A stretch of DNA of 64,000 bases from Echinostoma caproni (GCA_900618425.1 UZAN01040169.1:15176-79175), one strand, 5' to 3'; numbered from the stretch's first letter, positions 47,906 through 61,256 are shown. Program-made: numbers and translations. The notes: generated by a model not told the origin, from the sequence alone.

Positions 47906-48682
47906 NAATGCAACTGTAACGGTTTGTGTGTCTGGCTCCCATCCAATATTTGGACGATGCGGCTGGTTGGTTGGATGTTGTTGTTTTTTTGTTGCCACGG
48001 GCATTCGTCTAGCATATGGGTCAAGTGAACTTGAACATATGATTGGGTTGGTGACTCAACGTACTACCTCGTGCAAATTTTCTGTGCTGTCCTGTGACAT
48101 CTCTGGTAAAGATTGATCGGAATTGATTAATGGACAGGCATTCAGAACTTGTGATCGGATCACCTTTGTTCCATCTGAAATGACACATAATTGGCAAGTA
48201 GACGTCACTGACTAGTATTGCGGCGACTCATTTATGAAGTCACAACGTTGGTTATTCAAGCAGTGGTTATTCCGTTTTAAATAGATATATGTATGGGAAA
48301 ACTACAGTACTGACGATATTGTCAAACAGCACTATCTGGATACCCCTATCTTGCAATCACTCATTATATAATACATTCCTAGGTGGCAATTAAAGCAAAG
48401 GTGATTCCATAATGTGAGTTTGAATAGAACTATGGAGAAAACCGTTGTCCTCAGTTATGCTTCACAAATAGGCCATTAAACTGATCTCGGGTTCACCGCT
48501 AAGATTGCAGAGTAAAGCAACCAGACACCAGAGGTGGATATATTGCGTTTAAACGATAAATAAAACAAATACAACCTTTTATTGCGGGTAATTTACAAAG
48601 ATGATGCTTATTGAGTTCCATAGGATCTGGACGCACTGGGTTCGATTGGTACTATAATTAAATAATATATGATCACGTCCAT

Positions 48683-49449
48683 TCACCGGTGCTGAGCAGT
48701 TTGGTGTTTCAATGGTTCATCAAGCCATGGCTTGAATCAGTCGATGGTTGGACCATAGACAGCTTGAGGTGGAACAGAGTTCCAGTTATTACAAACTCTA
48801 AGGCTAAAAGCGTGGCGCATGCAGTCTAGCCGACGCCTTCGGAGTAAAAGTTTCAATATATGTCCCCCGAGGTGATAATTTCTGTGTACAATAATAAGTA
48901 CTATATGGGTGGTTAGACTGATGCAGTATTGCATGCTCTAGGATCCGAAAAATTCGGCGTTTTTAAGATGAATAAAGTTTAAAAATTTTCAGTCTTTCAG
49001 CACAGGTAATGTAATGTAGCCTTTCGACCATTCTTGTTGTTATTCTCTTGTGGACCAAATAACCACTTGGGTAGCATACTCGCTGTGTGGTCTAACGTAT
49101 GCTGACAGTAAACGGAGTAATAGGTTTGTTTTGAACCGTCCAAAAACATGCCTGAGCAAGCCAATTTGCTCTGCACTGAGGACACTCTAACACAATGCTT
49201 GGAACATCTTAGATGTTTTTGAACAACAACTCTTAGATCCTTCTCGCTTGGAGCACTAGATAGTGGCTGATTTCCAATGGCTGATGGAAAATGACCGCTG
49301 TGACACGATGATACAACCTTACATTTTTCAACATTGAAATCGATGTCTTTGGTGATAGACAATCGGTAAGCTGTGTGGAGTTTCCCATAATGTTTTATAA
49401 TCTTCAGGATGTTTTGGCGTCTTCGGTGAATCACATTGCTTGAGCCCAA
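48683..49449 (-). pseudogene. CR1-like LINE, reverse transcriptase C-terminal half
   Basis: Minus-strand readings over several frames give FNVEKCKVV, GNQPLSSAPSEKDLRVVVQK, LRCSKHC, then RLDCMRHAFSLRVCNNWNSV. It closes with FKPWLDEPLKHQTAQHR and a stop. This is the conserved thumb and C-terminal order of CR1-like ORF2. A stop replaces Ser in the usual DSFK motif, and there are at least two frameshifts, so the copy is dead. No 5' part is seen. Confidence 0.85.
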
Positions 49450-49814
49450 AGGCTATTTGGTAGATCATTTATGAATGCTAGGAAAGGTGAGATCAAGTAT
49501 GGTTTCTTCTGGAGTTACACAGACCTTGGCGATTGATCCCGATAATGAAGCATTAACTGGATTCGATGCGGTACTTTATCGAAAAATCTTCTCAATCCAA
49601 TCAAGAAGCAGTCCTCGAACACCACAGTTGTGGAGCTTCCATTGCAGTATATGGTGGTTCATTCTGCAAAACCCTTTGGAGAATTTCAAATAGACTACGC
49701 CTACTACCTCCCTGCGTCGACTTTCCTTGTCCACTCACTTCGTGCAGGTAGCAGAATAATAGAATTCAGTAAATAAAGCTAAGAGACATTGAAAACATTG
49801 TAAAACTGTTCTGT

Positions 49815-50350
49815 CCGGTATGCTAGCATTGGGGCAGCCGGACGAGCAATGCTGAGCTTAGGCGTGGAGTTTTGGGTAACCGCGGTCGCCCACTGGAGTA
49901 AGTGGTCAACCACCATAGATTTCGTTGGTTGGAGTATGTGTTACGCATATCATCAAATAGATTGCCACCGCGAGAGTTGTTTGCCTAGGCAGATAGTGGG
50001 GGGAAAACCCAAGGGTGGTCAACCCAAGACCTGGCACGGGGGTACGAAATCCCTAACCGAGGGACTGGGTCACATGGGTCCCGTTAGGCTCCCTGGCTGG
50101 CGACCTCAGGATGACTGTAACCGATGGTTAGAGACACTGAGTAATATGGCTGAGTATCGGAAACAGTGATGTTTGTGCATCTTCTCAATTTCTTCGCATT
50201 CTTAGACTACTGAAATTTTTCATTTTCTGTTATACTGCTTTTTCAACTTTCCAGTCTTTCTCCTACTGTTCATTCAAATTGGCAGCAAAAAGACAGACAA
50301 CCAAACTGCCGCGCGAAGGTGTATGAGTAATGGCTGTACAAACTCAACTG
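49815..50350 (+). pseudogene. RTE-like LINE, C-terminus of ORF plus 3' UTR
   Basis: A second copy of the element at 11475-12105: GRAMLSLGV and RWLEYV-type readings, KTWHGGTKSLTEGLGHMG, VRLPGWRPQDD, RWLETLSNMAEYRKQ. It ends in the same 3' UTR block at about 50275-50350. One long frame (49849-50169) is open and other parts are frameshifted. It is 5'-truncated. Confidence 0.85.
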
Positions 50351-50629
50351 AACTGATGCTGGGAATCGTTAGATACGCTTTACTGTGTAACCCAAGGGAG
50401 TTGCATAACAGGGCATGATAGTTTATTGTTTCAAATGACTTCGTGTTCAAACTGCGAGAGTACCATTTCTCGAAGATTTCCATCAGACCAGAACCACACA
50501 ATTCTTAACCAAACCTGATTCCCTCGGCTACCCATAGCATAATCTGTGATCAGATTAGTACAGTGACTTTGCCGTCAATCAAGGGTCCAGTACAATGAAT
50601 TTCCCACCAAGTATTTACTCCTCATGTCA

Positions 50630-50825
50630 TTTAGACTACAACTTCAAGCACTATCCTCAATATTTTATAATCCACAGTACACTTGGAAAACAACACAACT
50701 GAGTTTCACATCCCTGCTGTACCTCAACGGTGAAGGCTGACTATCGGTCCATCCAACCTCGAATTCCTCGGATGTGAAAGTTGTATGCGTTGCCACTGTG
50801 AGAAGCTGTCCATGACGGGGTTGGA
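50630..50825 (-). mobile_element. tRNA-derived SINE type 1, old diverged copy
   Basis: Minus-strand order matches the unit at 1578-1808: a head with GTGGCAACGCATAC and GGAATTCGAGGTTGG, then a degraded hammerhead zone that retains GAAACTCAG, then TTCCAAGTGTAC, GAGGATAGTGCTTGAAGTTG. The first core block (CTGATGAG) is gone. This places the ribozyme inside the ancestral SINE. Confidence 0.6.
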
Positions 50826-51184
50826 AAGAAACTGTGGATACAATTTTGGTGATGAGTGGATCACTTGCAGATGTACAGCCTCAAAGATAGCCACATTAGG
50901 TGTGTTTAATTCCGATCCAATACTGGCCACCTGATCAAACAGTAACTAACCTGTATGTTGCAAGAATCAATACGGTCTAGAGTGTTAATTTGCCGCACGA
51001 ACATAGCGAATAAGTAAGAGCACATCATCTTTTTGGGTTTACTGAAGAAAGAAATAATGAAAAATGGCCCTAAGTGAAAACATCGGTTACCTTTAATAAA
51101 TCCCACTACCCTGTTCACGGAACACCTCTTGATTACGCCTATCTTTTCGTTAGCTTTAGATTATTCCAAAGCAGCCCTCGCAGT

Positions 51185-52285
51185 CTTCAGTGGTGACCAA
51201 GGTTGCATAATGATGTTGTTAAAGTGTGTTATCTGTGTGAAACGTGTGCCTTGATTAGAAATCGCGTCCCATCGTTAGGAGCATCTTTGTAGCCCATGGT
51301 TGTCACGCACCCGGGGTAACGAGTTGAAATCGAAATAATGGGCCCTCTACTGATGATATGTGAATGTACCCGATATATACTAGTCTTGATAGACTATTTC
51401 ACGAAATCGACTGAGGCTATTGCCATTTGGTTCCAGAGAGCGAAAACTGTCGCGAATGTATTCTTCCGTGAATTAGTGAGCCGATATAAGGCTCTGCAAG
51501 TCCTACATTTTGAATCAGGTGCGGCTTTGGAACGCAAGCTGTTACGCGAAGTGTCTCGCTTCCTCGGTGTAAAACGAACTCGGACGAACCATAACCATCC
51601 TCAAAGTAATGGGCTGGTAGAACGCACCAACCGATCAAAAATGGGCGTCCTCCAAGATTTCTGCAAAACCCTTGATGCAGATCGCTGAGATGAAACGTTT
51701 CCGCCATGAATGCTCGTATATAAAGGTACTGACCAAACTCGTGCAACATCCTGATTTTAATTACGCTGTTTCCTCTCAATGCTTCTTACCGTAGTGCCAC
51801 TGGGTACAGTCCTGCATTCTGGACTCTGGGACATGAGTTACGTCCACCTGTAGAGATAGAGATGCCACCGTTGCCAATCGCCGTAGAAACCACGCTAGTA
51901 TACATGCGAGACCATAACCAACGTCTTCAGCAAGCCCTCCAGCACGTCCGTGAACACTCCGATCGAAGATAAGATCAGCAGAAACGGACTTGCGATTGTG
52001 TAGTTCACGTAAATCTATATAACGTGGGAGACTGTTCATGGTTACATCGAACAAGGCCACCGCAAGGTAGTTCCACCAAGTTCCATTCACGAAACTCTGA
52101 TGAAGTCTTTTTTCAACGCTCATTGAGCCCCTATACGATCCATGAAATCGGCTCTCGCCAAAACGAAACACATTTCAATCGGTTGAAGCCTTTTTGCTTA
52201 TCCAGAGACACCCCGGAAACCGAAATAGAACTCATCCAATCTGCGGTCACTGGTTATGCAGGAATACGGCGATTAACCAGGGTTT
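51185..52285 (+). pseudogene. Ty3/gypsy retrotransposon integrase, decayed
   Basis: From about 51190 the readings show the end of the zinc-binding region (WWPRLHNDVVKVC, CETCALIRNRVP). The catalytic core follows (GPLLMICECTRYILVLIDYF, LHFESGAALE, NHNHPQSNGLVERTNRS), and then the C-terminal region (SATGYSPAFWTLGHELR, VEIEMPPLPIAVE, LQQALQHVREHSDRR, DCSWLHRTRPPQG). The first catalytic Asp reads Glu or Ile (EIEIMG) and the second reads Glu (HFESG); only the Glu in LVERTNR remains. Stops occur at DRW and CML positions. A 62-bp foreign segment interrupts the frame at 51724-51785. LTRs are not evident. Confidence 0.88.
51724..51785 (+). repeat. 62-bp segment inserted in the gypsy integrase, shared with 20257-20318
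   Basis: The integrase reading is collinear on both sides. It is DET..PP.MLV before the segment and SATGYSPAF after it. The segment itself has no integrase counterpart and matches 20257-20318. Confidence 0.72.
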
Positions 52286-55200
52286 GAAACAGCTACCTAT
52301 AAATCTGTATATTCATTGCAATACGCAGCTTCATGACGATCAGTTAGTGACTAGATGAATTCAGTGAATAGGATACCTAGCCGTGTTGTTAATCCGCTCT
52401 AAGTTCACACTGCATTGATCGATTGGGGAAGCCTAATCGTTATGAAGAGAACACGCTGGAAGGGCGACCAGTCGAATGTGCAAATCAAATTATTTCCGTG
52501 TCCATGTCTTGTGGTGTCCGGGAAGAGTCAACTTCAATTACAATAGACTACATTGGTCACGTGAGACAAACTATAGACAAATCGAGCTGTTGGTACGCAA
52601 GATAGATATCTCACAAAATTCAAAGGCAAACGAGGTTTCGGAAGGTTTCAGTCAGCAGCTTTATAATACAATGAGCAAAATATATATGGCACTTTATCGT
52701 TACGCGACCAAAGGCCGTAATAGCACGACTTTTGAAATACATAAATGGAATAGGCCTAGTAACCTAATCGGTTTCAAATAAACGTAACCATCAGTATTCA
52801 ACGCGACAAGGGCATTGAAGAATTTAGACTTACTGAAACGTTTCGACGGTTCAATGACCAGGGCACTAGAACCATAAAAGAGGTGAAAAGGTGATAAGAT
52901 TAGCACCCTGGATCGTCGACCACATCAGGCCATAAAACACAACTGTATACACACATACACATCACCAAACACACAGACACACGCATACACACACTTTCTT
53001 GTGCATACGCACACGCAGAGGGGAACCCGGTGATCGATGAAGTCAGCATCGAATACACACCCGAAGCTATGAAGGCCCAAAGAGGCCGATAATTTATCTC
53101 AAGGACACTGGTGGTACCAACTGTTGTCTGCTTTTTTTCTATTGTTGTGACGCAACACACCGGATAATCAGGTTAAGCAGCTCATATTTTGTCTATTATT
53201 CCAAATACACAGCTTACATTTGGCGTTCAACGGAGCGACATTTCACGTCAATTTTGTATTTTGTGTTGTTTTTTCTCTCTCCCAACACCTACCTCATTTC
53301 TTCGTTTCGCATGGTTTCAGCCCGTCCGACAAATAAGTACTAAACATATGTCCCATCTCACATAAAAACACTGTAAAAGTTGTCTATCAATGCATATATC
53401 TCTTGACGTAACCATTTAATGGATAGTGCGCATAAAGAGCTAAATTTGAAATTTAACGGCATTTTGTGAGGGAAACCGACGAGGTGTCAATACGACTTTC
53501 TCTCAGGAATCTGCAAAGAAATATCGTGCATAAATCAATGCTGCTACTGAGATCACTTCAAATAATAACTCGACACATACATCTTGTACATCCCAACAAC
53601 CCAACATACAACACCCGAATTCCCGACACTGACAATTACACCATGGACAGAACGAAGACAAAGCCGTGCGTTATATTATTTAGAATGGTGAACGCAAGTT
53701 GGGGAATGTAAAGAATCGGTGTACATAAGGCTACGCCTACTTTGGTGCATTTTCTAAAAAGAAACATGGACTGCACATTGAAGTCACTGACGATTGTTGC
53801 ACACTTGTTCGGGAATGGGTATAGGTTAGATACCGATTCGATTTGACCATCCTTTACCACGACCCAGGAAACACAAATCTAGGGCTGATCAGATTCATAT
53901 GTCTGCAACAACCAAGACAGTTATCATCCGTTTCTTTTTTAAGTCAGAATTGCACTCAAAACACTTGCTCATGCACCCAAACTTCCCAGACCCAAAATGA
54001 ACAATATCACGTCTGAGCGTTGCGATAAGCCAAATCAGACGCTTATGTAACCGGTTCTTATCTGAAGGAGAAAACCGAAATCCAATTTGTCCTTACCCCA
54101 ACCCTATGCTATAATTATATGACCTGGACTGTATAACTCCAACACAAAACTCCCTCCTTATTTTCGTAAATGAATGTTTGTAATGACTTCAGAATGAACT
54201 TACCGAAAACACATGTACACCCATGATCTGTGTTCTGATGATACTTAATTTACTGTAGGGCACTCTGATGAATTAAATTCCGCTTATTTCCTTTTTACAA
54301 AACATTTTGCTTTCTAATGAGTTCGTTAGACATGAACGTTAACACTGGGCACGGCAGTTGCCAAATTCGATTCAAAGTAGATCGGGTCTATTTGATATTT
54401 AACTGATTAGCCCCTGTTTTTATCGGCTCAGGCCAAACGGTAATTTAGAGTTGCAAATTAGGCATTGGTCGATCATAAACGTGAATCTCTTATCTTATCC
54501 ACATACTAACGAGACTACCCCCATTCTTCCGAATTGCAATAAAAGAAAACAAAAGGCGTTACTCTCCGTTAGTCTCCGAGCGGACACTGTCGTTCTAAGA
54601 TTATGCTTGTGATAAAGTAGATATTCATATGCAATTCTTTCGAAAACAAGGCGCAAAATACTATGTCCAAATCGGGTTACATTTATAGTTAACATGGGAT
54701 AGCAGTGTAATGTGTGTTCGTTATCTGTTGTGCAATCACGTGATTCAACAGTGCAGATTTTGAGCATGTTTATGTATCGAACCAGTTTGTGTTGTGCAAT
54801 GGTTCACATAGATCGCATCCAGACAGCACAGACATGCTAGTTTTCAGCTTTAATTAAAAACACGCAATCCTGCTGTACTTTGGTGTAACGTTTCTTTACT
54901 ACTGTTGATCAGTATGCGTGATATGGTCAATATCTAACCATCGCATGTTCTGCGTGTGACTTGGTGACAAGGCAGATTGTTCCGTCGGATTATTGATCGG
55001 TTGAGGCTCGGTGAGGCCATGTTGTCCCGAAGTGAACGCTGGAAGGTCATCATTCCGTGCACCTGATCAGTTCTGATCGATGTCGGTCAATGTGAGCTTT
55101 TGCTTGATCTGTTTTTGTGTACGATACACACACGGAGTAGTTTTAGTAGTGTGCTGAGTAAAATAATGAGGATAAGATCGCTGTCACAGAAAATGACTGT

Positions 55201-56032
55201 CATGTGGTCACCGTACTCAGTTTAGGCTATCGATCCACTTTTAGGCTACAACGAATCTGATTGTTCTTTCGGTGTTTACTATCTCATATTGGGTGCACGA
55301 AATGCTTTTAGGTTACTCTCGTCTTTCCAAGACTTTTCATAAATAAGTATGAGAACGATCATAAGACTTAGTGGACTTCTGTGTTGTTCCACCGCTGCAT
55401 TGGGTTAGAATACTTTGACTCAGCAAAATTGACTTCACCGCGGACAATGTATTTAAGGGTTAAAAAAGGTTTATAGTGCATTCCATGAACACTGGCAAAA
55501 ATGTGCTCACTATAATTCGACAAGCGAGTGGAATAAGTCATACATATAACCACTGTCTGAAACCACGCTCCATGTAGATCAGGAACTAAGTAATGTTCAC
55601 ACTATCAGATGGAATTGCGAATTTCAAACTTTCAGACATGGAAACGGAAAGATGTCGCACGGTCAACGGTCATGATCTGATCTTGAGTGGGAGAAAGATA
55701 TCCGCACGCGAGAGTACCTATTTGTAAGACTACAAAAAATTCGTTCATCAAGACAAGTTATTCGGAACCTTTCAACTGATCTAAGCTGTTATCAATGGAA
55801 CTAAAAAAATTAGAACAAAGAGACAAAGCTCTGAGAATACACGAAATAAAATATACTAACAACATTTACCTAACTTTCATGCGATTAAATATTGGTTTTG
55901 TGGTATACCACGAGTGCTACAAACAGCAATATATCTAAGGTACAGAAAGAATGAGGACAGCATGATTGAACTCCGCAATGTAGATCTAGTCGGCTGAGTG
56001 ATAATTGACATCAGAAGACAGAAATAAAGTGA
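52286..56032. other. Noncoding stretch with CA-rich repeat
   Basis: It holds a CA-rich interrupted microsatellite at about 52943-53014 and a 32-bp micro-exon-like segment at 52834-52865 (see findings). No gene is recognised. The interval 54000-56000 contains nothing assignable. Confidence 0.35.
52943..53014. repeat. Interrupted CA microsatellite
   Basis: Runs of ACAC interrupted by T, G and C continue for about 70 bp. Confidence 0.85.
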
Positions 56033-56186
56033 TTAGTAGTGACAAATGTTCAAATTGGACCGGCTAGTATACTCCTGGTATGAAATGTGGTAAAGTAAGA
56101 TTGATTTCAGCCATTGAATCTTTTGCGGGGGCTCTGCAGTGAACTGAAGCGACATTTCCTCGAACTGTGAATCACGAATGTCCGAT
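56033..56186 (-). CDS. Candidate exon, PH-domain-like C-terminal helix
   Basis: It has a very strong acceptor (CTTTCTGTTTTTGTTTCAG). One phase is open and reads SDIRDSQFEEM, then LQFTAEPPQKIQWLKSI. The pattern F-x-A-E-x-P-x-x-x-x-x-W-L-x-x-I resembles the final strand and helix of PH domains found in RhoGEF and signalling proteins. The frame runs on to a stop at 56033, but the exon may end earlier. There is no partner exon in the window, and the similarity is short. Confidence 0.33.
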
Positions 56187-57135
56187 CTGAAACAAAAACA
56201 GAAAGCCGACGCATAAATCAGATCTCTGAACGAATTCCCTCTCACTGCATTTTCGGGAGATTGTCCAACGAACTGACCCAGCCCTACACATAGCTTAGAC
56301 CAATAATGCCTGAGTGTTGCGTTGAGAGATCAATACAATCGATTAACCCGCTCAAATTCGTGATTTATACCGTGCTTGAAGTTCATAGACCAGGTACGTC
56401 CATGCAAGTTCAACAGTCAATAGTGACTTCGACAAACTGAAGATACCAGTCCTCAACTCAAACTGAGATTATCTGAAATCATACTTTTGAGTAAACCGAA
56501 GTGATTTCAGAAGTCCTGAACAATGATGGTCATTACCTCCAGTCACTAGTTAGTCGTGTGACAGAAGAATTTAACTCTCCCAAGGTAGGTTGTCCGGGAT
56601 AAAAATTAGTTTCTGCTGAATTAGAATGCAATGTAAGCACCTGGGCTTACGCAAGTAACGCAAACGAAACCGCTTAAGTGTTGAAATAAGACGTCAACAC
56701 TACAAACTTTTACTGTCCCATTCATATACGTTTGGGAGAAGTTGCCAAAAGATCGCGAGTGAGCAAAAACCATTGCTTGCTTTGCATGTTTCATTTCGCA
56801 ATATTAATTTTGACTAAACAGGTTGGAAACATGGGTCTGCACAATTTATCCGTGATCATTTCACTGCAGCCATACAGGAACACTCAGCAGTCAAGGTGAC
56901 TTTTATAGTCAGTGAATAACAACCGTAAGACAATATAAGATTGCCAATTCAAATTTGTGACGGGAGAACAGCGTTTGCAATGTGAACTTTGTCTTCCGAT
57001 GTGTAGCTTATTCAAACCATTTTATACGTTACAGAAAAACCCTTTGCAGATTATATTTTTGTTAACGAACTCATATTCCTTTATATTTTTAAATGTTTCC
57101 CTGTTGGGAAATCTAATTGCCATATTATCAAAGCT

Positions 57136-57378
57136 TCACCCGCCGCTAATAGTAAGCATAATCATCAAACCCTTATCAAGAAGAGAACGCGTCTCGAAAA
57201 TCTTAAAATCAACGATTTTCTCTGCAAAATACAAACTATCTGTGACCATGATCTTCCTGTTTTCCTTTTTTGTGGCTAAATTGCAAGCTTTCCTAACTTC
57301 TTCCACGAAACGTGCCATCCTTTTTTCTTTACTTCCTTTGATTATACACATAATAATATCATTTTCAAACAAGTGGAA
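57136..57378 (-). other. Unassigned AT-rich open frame, Lys/Glu-rich
   Basis: About 80 codons are open on the minus strand, with strongly protein-like composition (KEKRMARFVEEVRKACNLA, KIMVTDSLYFAEKIVDF). A stop lies directly upstream with no acceptor between, so it is not an obvious exon. The opposite strand is open over the same stretch (56957-57391). It may be a fragment of an unrecognised element. Function unknown. Confidence 0.3.
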
Positions 57379-57391
57379 GCCGCCAATTTAA

Positions 57392-60300
57392 TAGCTGACG
57401 TCAGGATCCAATAACAGATAACCTTATTTGTCTGATAGTGACTGAAGTAATCATTCGAAAGAGAAAAATAAGATTATCGCTCACGAGACAAGTAGACTGC
57501 TAAATCCATCGCCGTCTATATGAAGGAAGAAATAGTTTTCCATAGCTACATTTATGCTGATGCCGTTCTCAATGAATAGTCTTACCTTCAGTTATGGAAA
57601 GACTTGAAGCTACTTCGCGGTATTCAAAGTGTCTGGCAGAAAGAAAACTCTATCTCTCACCTGTTATGATGTTCACAACACTTCTGCACTCCAAAGAAGG
57701 TGAAGTGTATGTTTCTTCCAAGTGCTTCCTCCTCCACACCACTCCAGTGGTTCGAGCACACCCTTAAACATGCTCATATTTCCTTGGGTTAACCCTAACT
57801 TATTTAACTGGTTTCATTTATTATACTGTGGGCAACATGACCTACTCGATCCACTTCATTCTGACCAAGATTGATGAAACTTTTGGTTTATAAGTACGAA
57901 AAGGTTTTGAATTTGACGTATAGAATTTTTAATCACTGTTATGACAATGTAAATTCCTGTCCGATCCGTTTTATTAAATGTGTAAGTATTTTACTGACCA
58001 ACACCTGTTCATCTGTTTCAACTGAATCACCATCACCTTTGTCAACTGAGTTCTAATCCAGGGTACTAAATCCTCATGATTTCCTTTTTCTGTTTTTATA
58101 CGCCTTGAAAAAGATATTTTTTGTATATGACAGTATTTCATATGCATCGTTTGTTGATTTCATTGTTGACCCAAACCTTGTAGTTTGTGATTATCCGACT
58201 GACGCATTATATCCAATGCACCCAACATACACTCTCACTTCTTATCGATCTCTGCTAGAGGGAACAAGTAAATCCAAAGCTATGTATATACTCGTACCGC
58301 AGTGTTTTACAGCTCCCGTATGCCCTAAGTTTGTCGTTTATTGGTTTGTAGGAGACCAATGACTAATGGCCTGAAACAAAATCTCATTTCGCTGAGATGG
58401 GGATCTCAGTGCCTATAGTAATTCATTTTTCCTTTCTCACCATTGCTTTGCCTACATATTGTGCCATAACCATGTGAGTTCATAAACACCAAACTAACGG
58501 AAAAACATTTTACCGGAAATTTGCCCACGGTGGAAGAGTAAAATACAGTCTTCATCTGGCTTGACCTAACTTGATTCAGCCGACATTCTGATTTGATTGA
58601 ACTCGCCGCTGCACTGATCAGAGTAATTGCCAATTTTGTGGCCGTCCTCTGTTGTCTTGGTGTCGTGAATTTTCTGTAGCTGCATGCTAGAACGATTCCA
58701 ATTGCTGACCAATGAACAGTTCGGGTTTCACAATTTGGTATCACGGTATGAGTAGACGACCACGTCAACCGGTGCGCCCTAGATCAACTAAGGGTTGGAA
58801 TTGTTCGAGTTGTGATGTATCATTCATTCGTAAATACGGCATGCAGATTCAGTCGGCACTGCTGTTGGTCTCGACATTTAGTTTCCGTTGAAGTATCTCG
58901 TGGTTTCCAACACCCCTGCTAATTTGCAGCACGAAGCCTTGAAATGATCGCCCCCTGAATGCCCTGACTTTCATATGAATGGATCAGAAAAGTACAATTT
59001 TTGAGACTCGCAGAGTTTATACCATGCTGCGATTTCGTTTTCTAACCGAACAGACAGACGACACGGTGATCGCTGAGTTTTCCAATTGCTTCACTCTGGC
59101 ACAGTTATCCCGATATTTCCTCTGCTGTGCACAGTAGCTGCAGCCTGTTTGAACAACGTGAATGACTCAGCTCACACAGTGTAATCAGTCAGTTTATCTG
59201 AAATTACCAAGTGCGCAATGCGCATATTCTTCTCAAAGGAAATGGTAAGACTAGAGACTAAATGTGTGCAGAACAAAATCAGACGGATATTCGAAATCGT
59301 GGATGAAATAAACGAAAAGCAATGCGATAGTCAAGGGTGGAGTAATAATGGATGATAACCGAATATAGCACTTAACCCGTGTGTAACGCAAGCCAGGTAA
59401 CTGCGCGATCTCCGTGGGTATTCTTAAGCACCACTTGTATAAACCAGTCACAGTGATGAATAAACATAGCAGAAAGAGTGTTTCCATTGTTCAATGAGGG
59501 GCTATTTGTGACCCCGTAGCAGGTGACAAGTGGGAAGAGGTAGTCACCGAAAAATAGTGATCCCTTGGAAACCGAAATATTCTAATACTACTTATGTGTG
59601 TGCTTATTCGGGATTTTAAATTTTCGGAGGTTGTATAGTGCTGATATATGTACTGGCGAAAAAAAGTGGTATTTGAAGCTAGAAACAGATTTGCTAAATA
59701 TCAATGTGACATATCTCCTTCGAGAAAATTAGGTTGATTCTTTCTTCCAAGATCTATTGCTATTTGTGTCGAGATGTCTTGTCCAGTTTTTCAAAAATGG
59801 CTCCTGTCACAGACAATTTTCCTGGTGCCCATCGTGCATTAGCATTACGATCGAAAGGGGTGTGACTCACTCTGAGACCATGATTTTGGATAAGGCGTGA
59901 GTGTGATCAGGATTTCTAGCTTAGAAGCATTCACTGTATGTTGTGAGCACGAGTTCCATTGTGCCTACACGTGAATATTCTGGGGGAAGAGCTGAGTGCT
60001 ACCTAGTGCTTCCTCAGGTCACAAATTTGGAAACTATCAATATGGCAGCCAACCGTGAATAAATCGGGTTCGCACTCACGGAGTAGGCGACTGCGGAAGA
60101 GCAGTTTCACTGATCGAGGAGATTGCGCGGTTTCATGTGGTCCGGGTTCTCCGCCTAAAAACCACAAAAGTCCGAAGACGCTACTGGGACGTGGTGGTCA
60201 TTTCTCGTCACTTACTATATCCAATGCTCCTTTTCTCTGTTCAAGACATTGTATTCAATCGGAGGTATTTCTGGCAAGGTGCCTTTTTCAGTGAAGAAAG

Positions 60301-61123
60301 TCAACGAGAACAAGGAATGTCATTTTTGTGCCAAAGAGTTTATCACTGCAATAGATATATAATAGAAATTAATAACAAGTGGTATTTGCAGGGAATGAGA
60401 AAAGGAACATTAATATTGCTTCTCTAATACACTATGTTCGACTTGAATTGGCTGAGTATAGCAACAGATAGTCTGCTGTATTTTATCATGCTCTTCAACA
60501 AAGGATGCAAGATCAAAGACTAATGAATAACGGAATGAATCGTGTCTAAACAAAAAGGGAAGCAAAAGTTCAGCTTGATGAATAGGTGGTAGTGAAACTG
60601 ATCAATGTTTTGCGCGATCACTCGTTCCATAAGTAACAAACGAATACTTTCTGTACCATCATTCGAACACAGTGATATTTTCACTACTCACAACAAAGTC
60701 CAGCTGTTTCACATCACCCCCCCCCCTCGCACTCCACCCCACACACACAAACCAACAACAAACAGTGCGTTCTGCATTCATTACCTCAGTATTCATGGGA
60801 TTCACTTTAATTTATTCAGACACTTTGCACTCGGCTACGGCGAATTCTAGTCAGTTTTCACTCTTATCTGGGTGATCAAACAGTTTCATTCATGGTCACT
60901 GAGAAGAGCGCTTTGCCCTTTAAGGTCCAATGTTAGGACCCTACCAGCGCCAAAACAGTCGCCACACAACTTAATGGGAATCCGCTTTCCCGTCGTCTCT
61001 CGCCTCTCGCCAAGCTTCTTGTGTAATGCAATTAGACATTTGTGAGGGTACGGATCGCCCGGGTTGACTTTGATCGGTCTCACTGGTCAAAGTGAATTAG
61101 TGATTGAAAAGGGATTATCACAG
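57392..61123. other. Long stretch without a secure feature
   Basis: Protein-like but unsupported frames occur at 58105-58362 (+), 59487-59375 (-, a Met-initiated hydrophobic start followed by a GTTAAGT donor), and 60055-60345 (+, with ECHFCAKEF resembling half a C2H2 finger). A C run lies at about 60716-60726. None is called as a gene. Confidence 0.35.
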
Positions 61124-61256
61124 GCAGGATGCGTCTATCGGAGTTCAGGGCACAGCATTGTGAGGGCTCGTAAGCCTTGTTTTACACGCGGACAATGCGA
61201 TTTTTACCGCGTACATAACAAATACCTTGAAATTGCTATTAAACATCTCGCTTCAT
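61124..61256 (+). CDS. Weak candidate exon
   Basis: It lies between GGGATTATCACAG and CTTCAT then GTAAGC. It contains 44 full codons, open, reading AGCVYRSSGHSIVRARK, then FTRGQCDFYRVHNKYLE. Both splice sites are reasonable. No family is recognised. Confidence 0.3.

Noticed and set aside
60605..60875. Overlapping frames rich in Pro, Thr and His
   Set aside because: They are translations of a C-rich and CA-rich simple tract.
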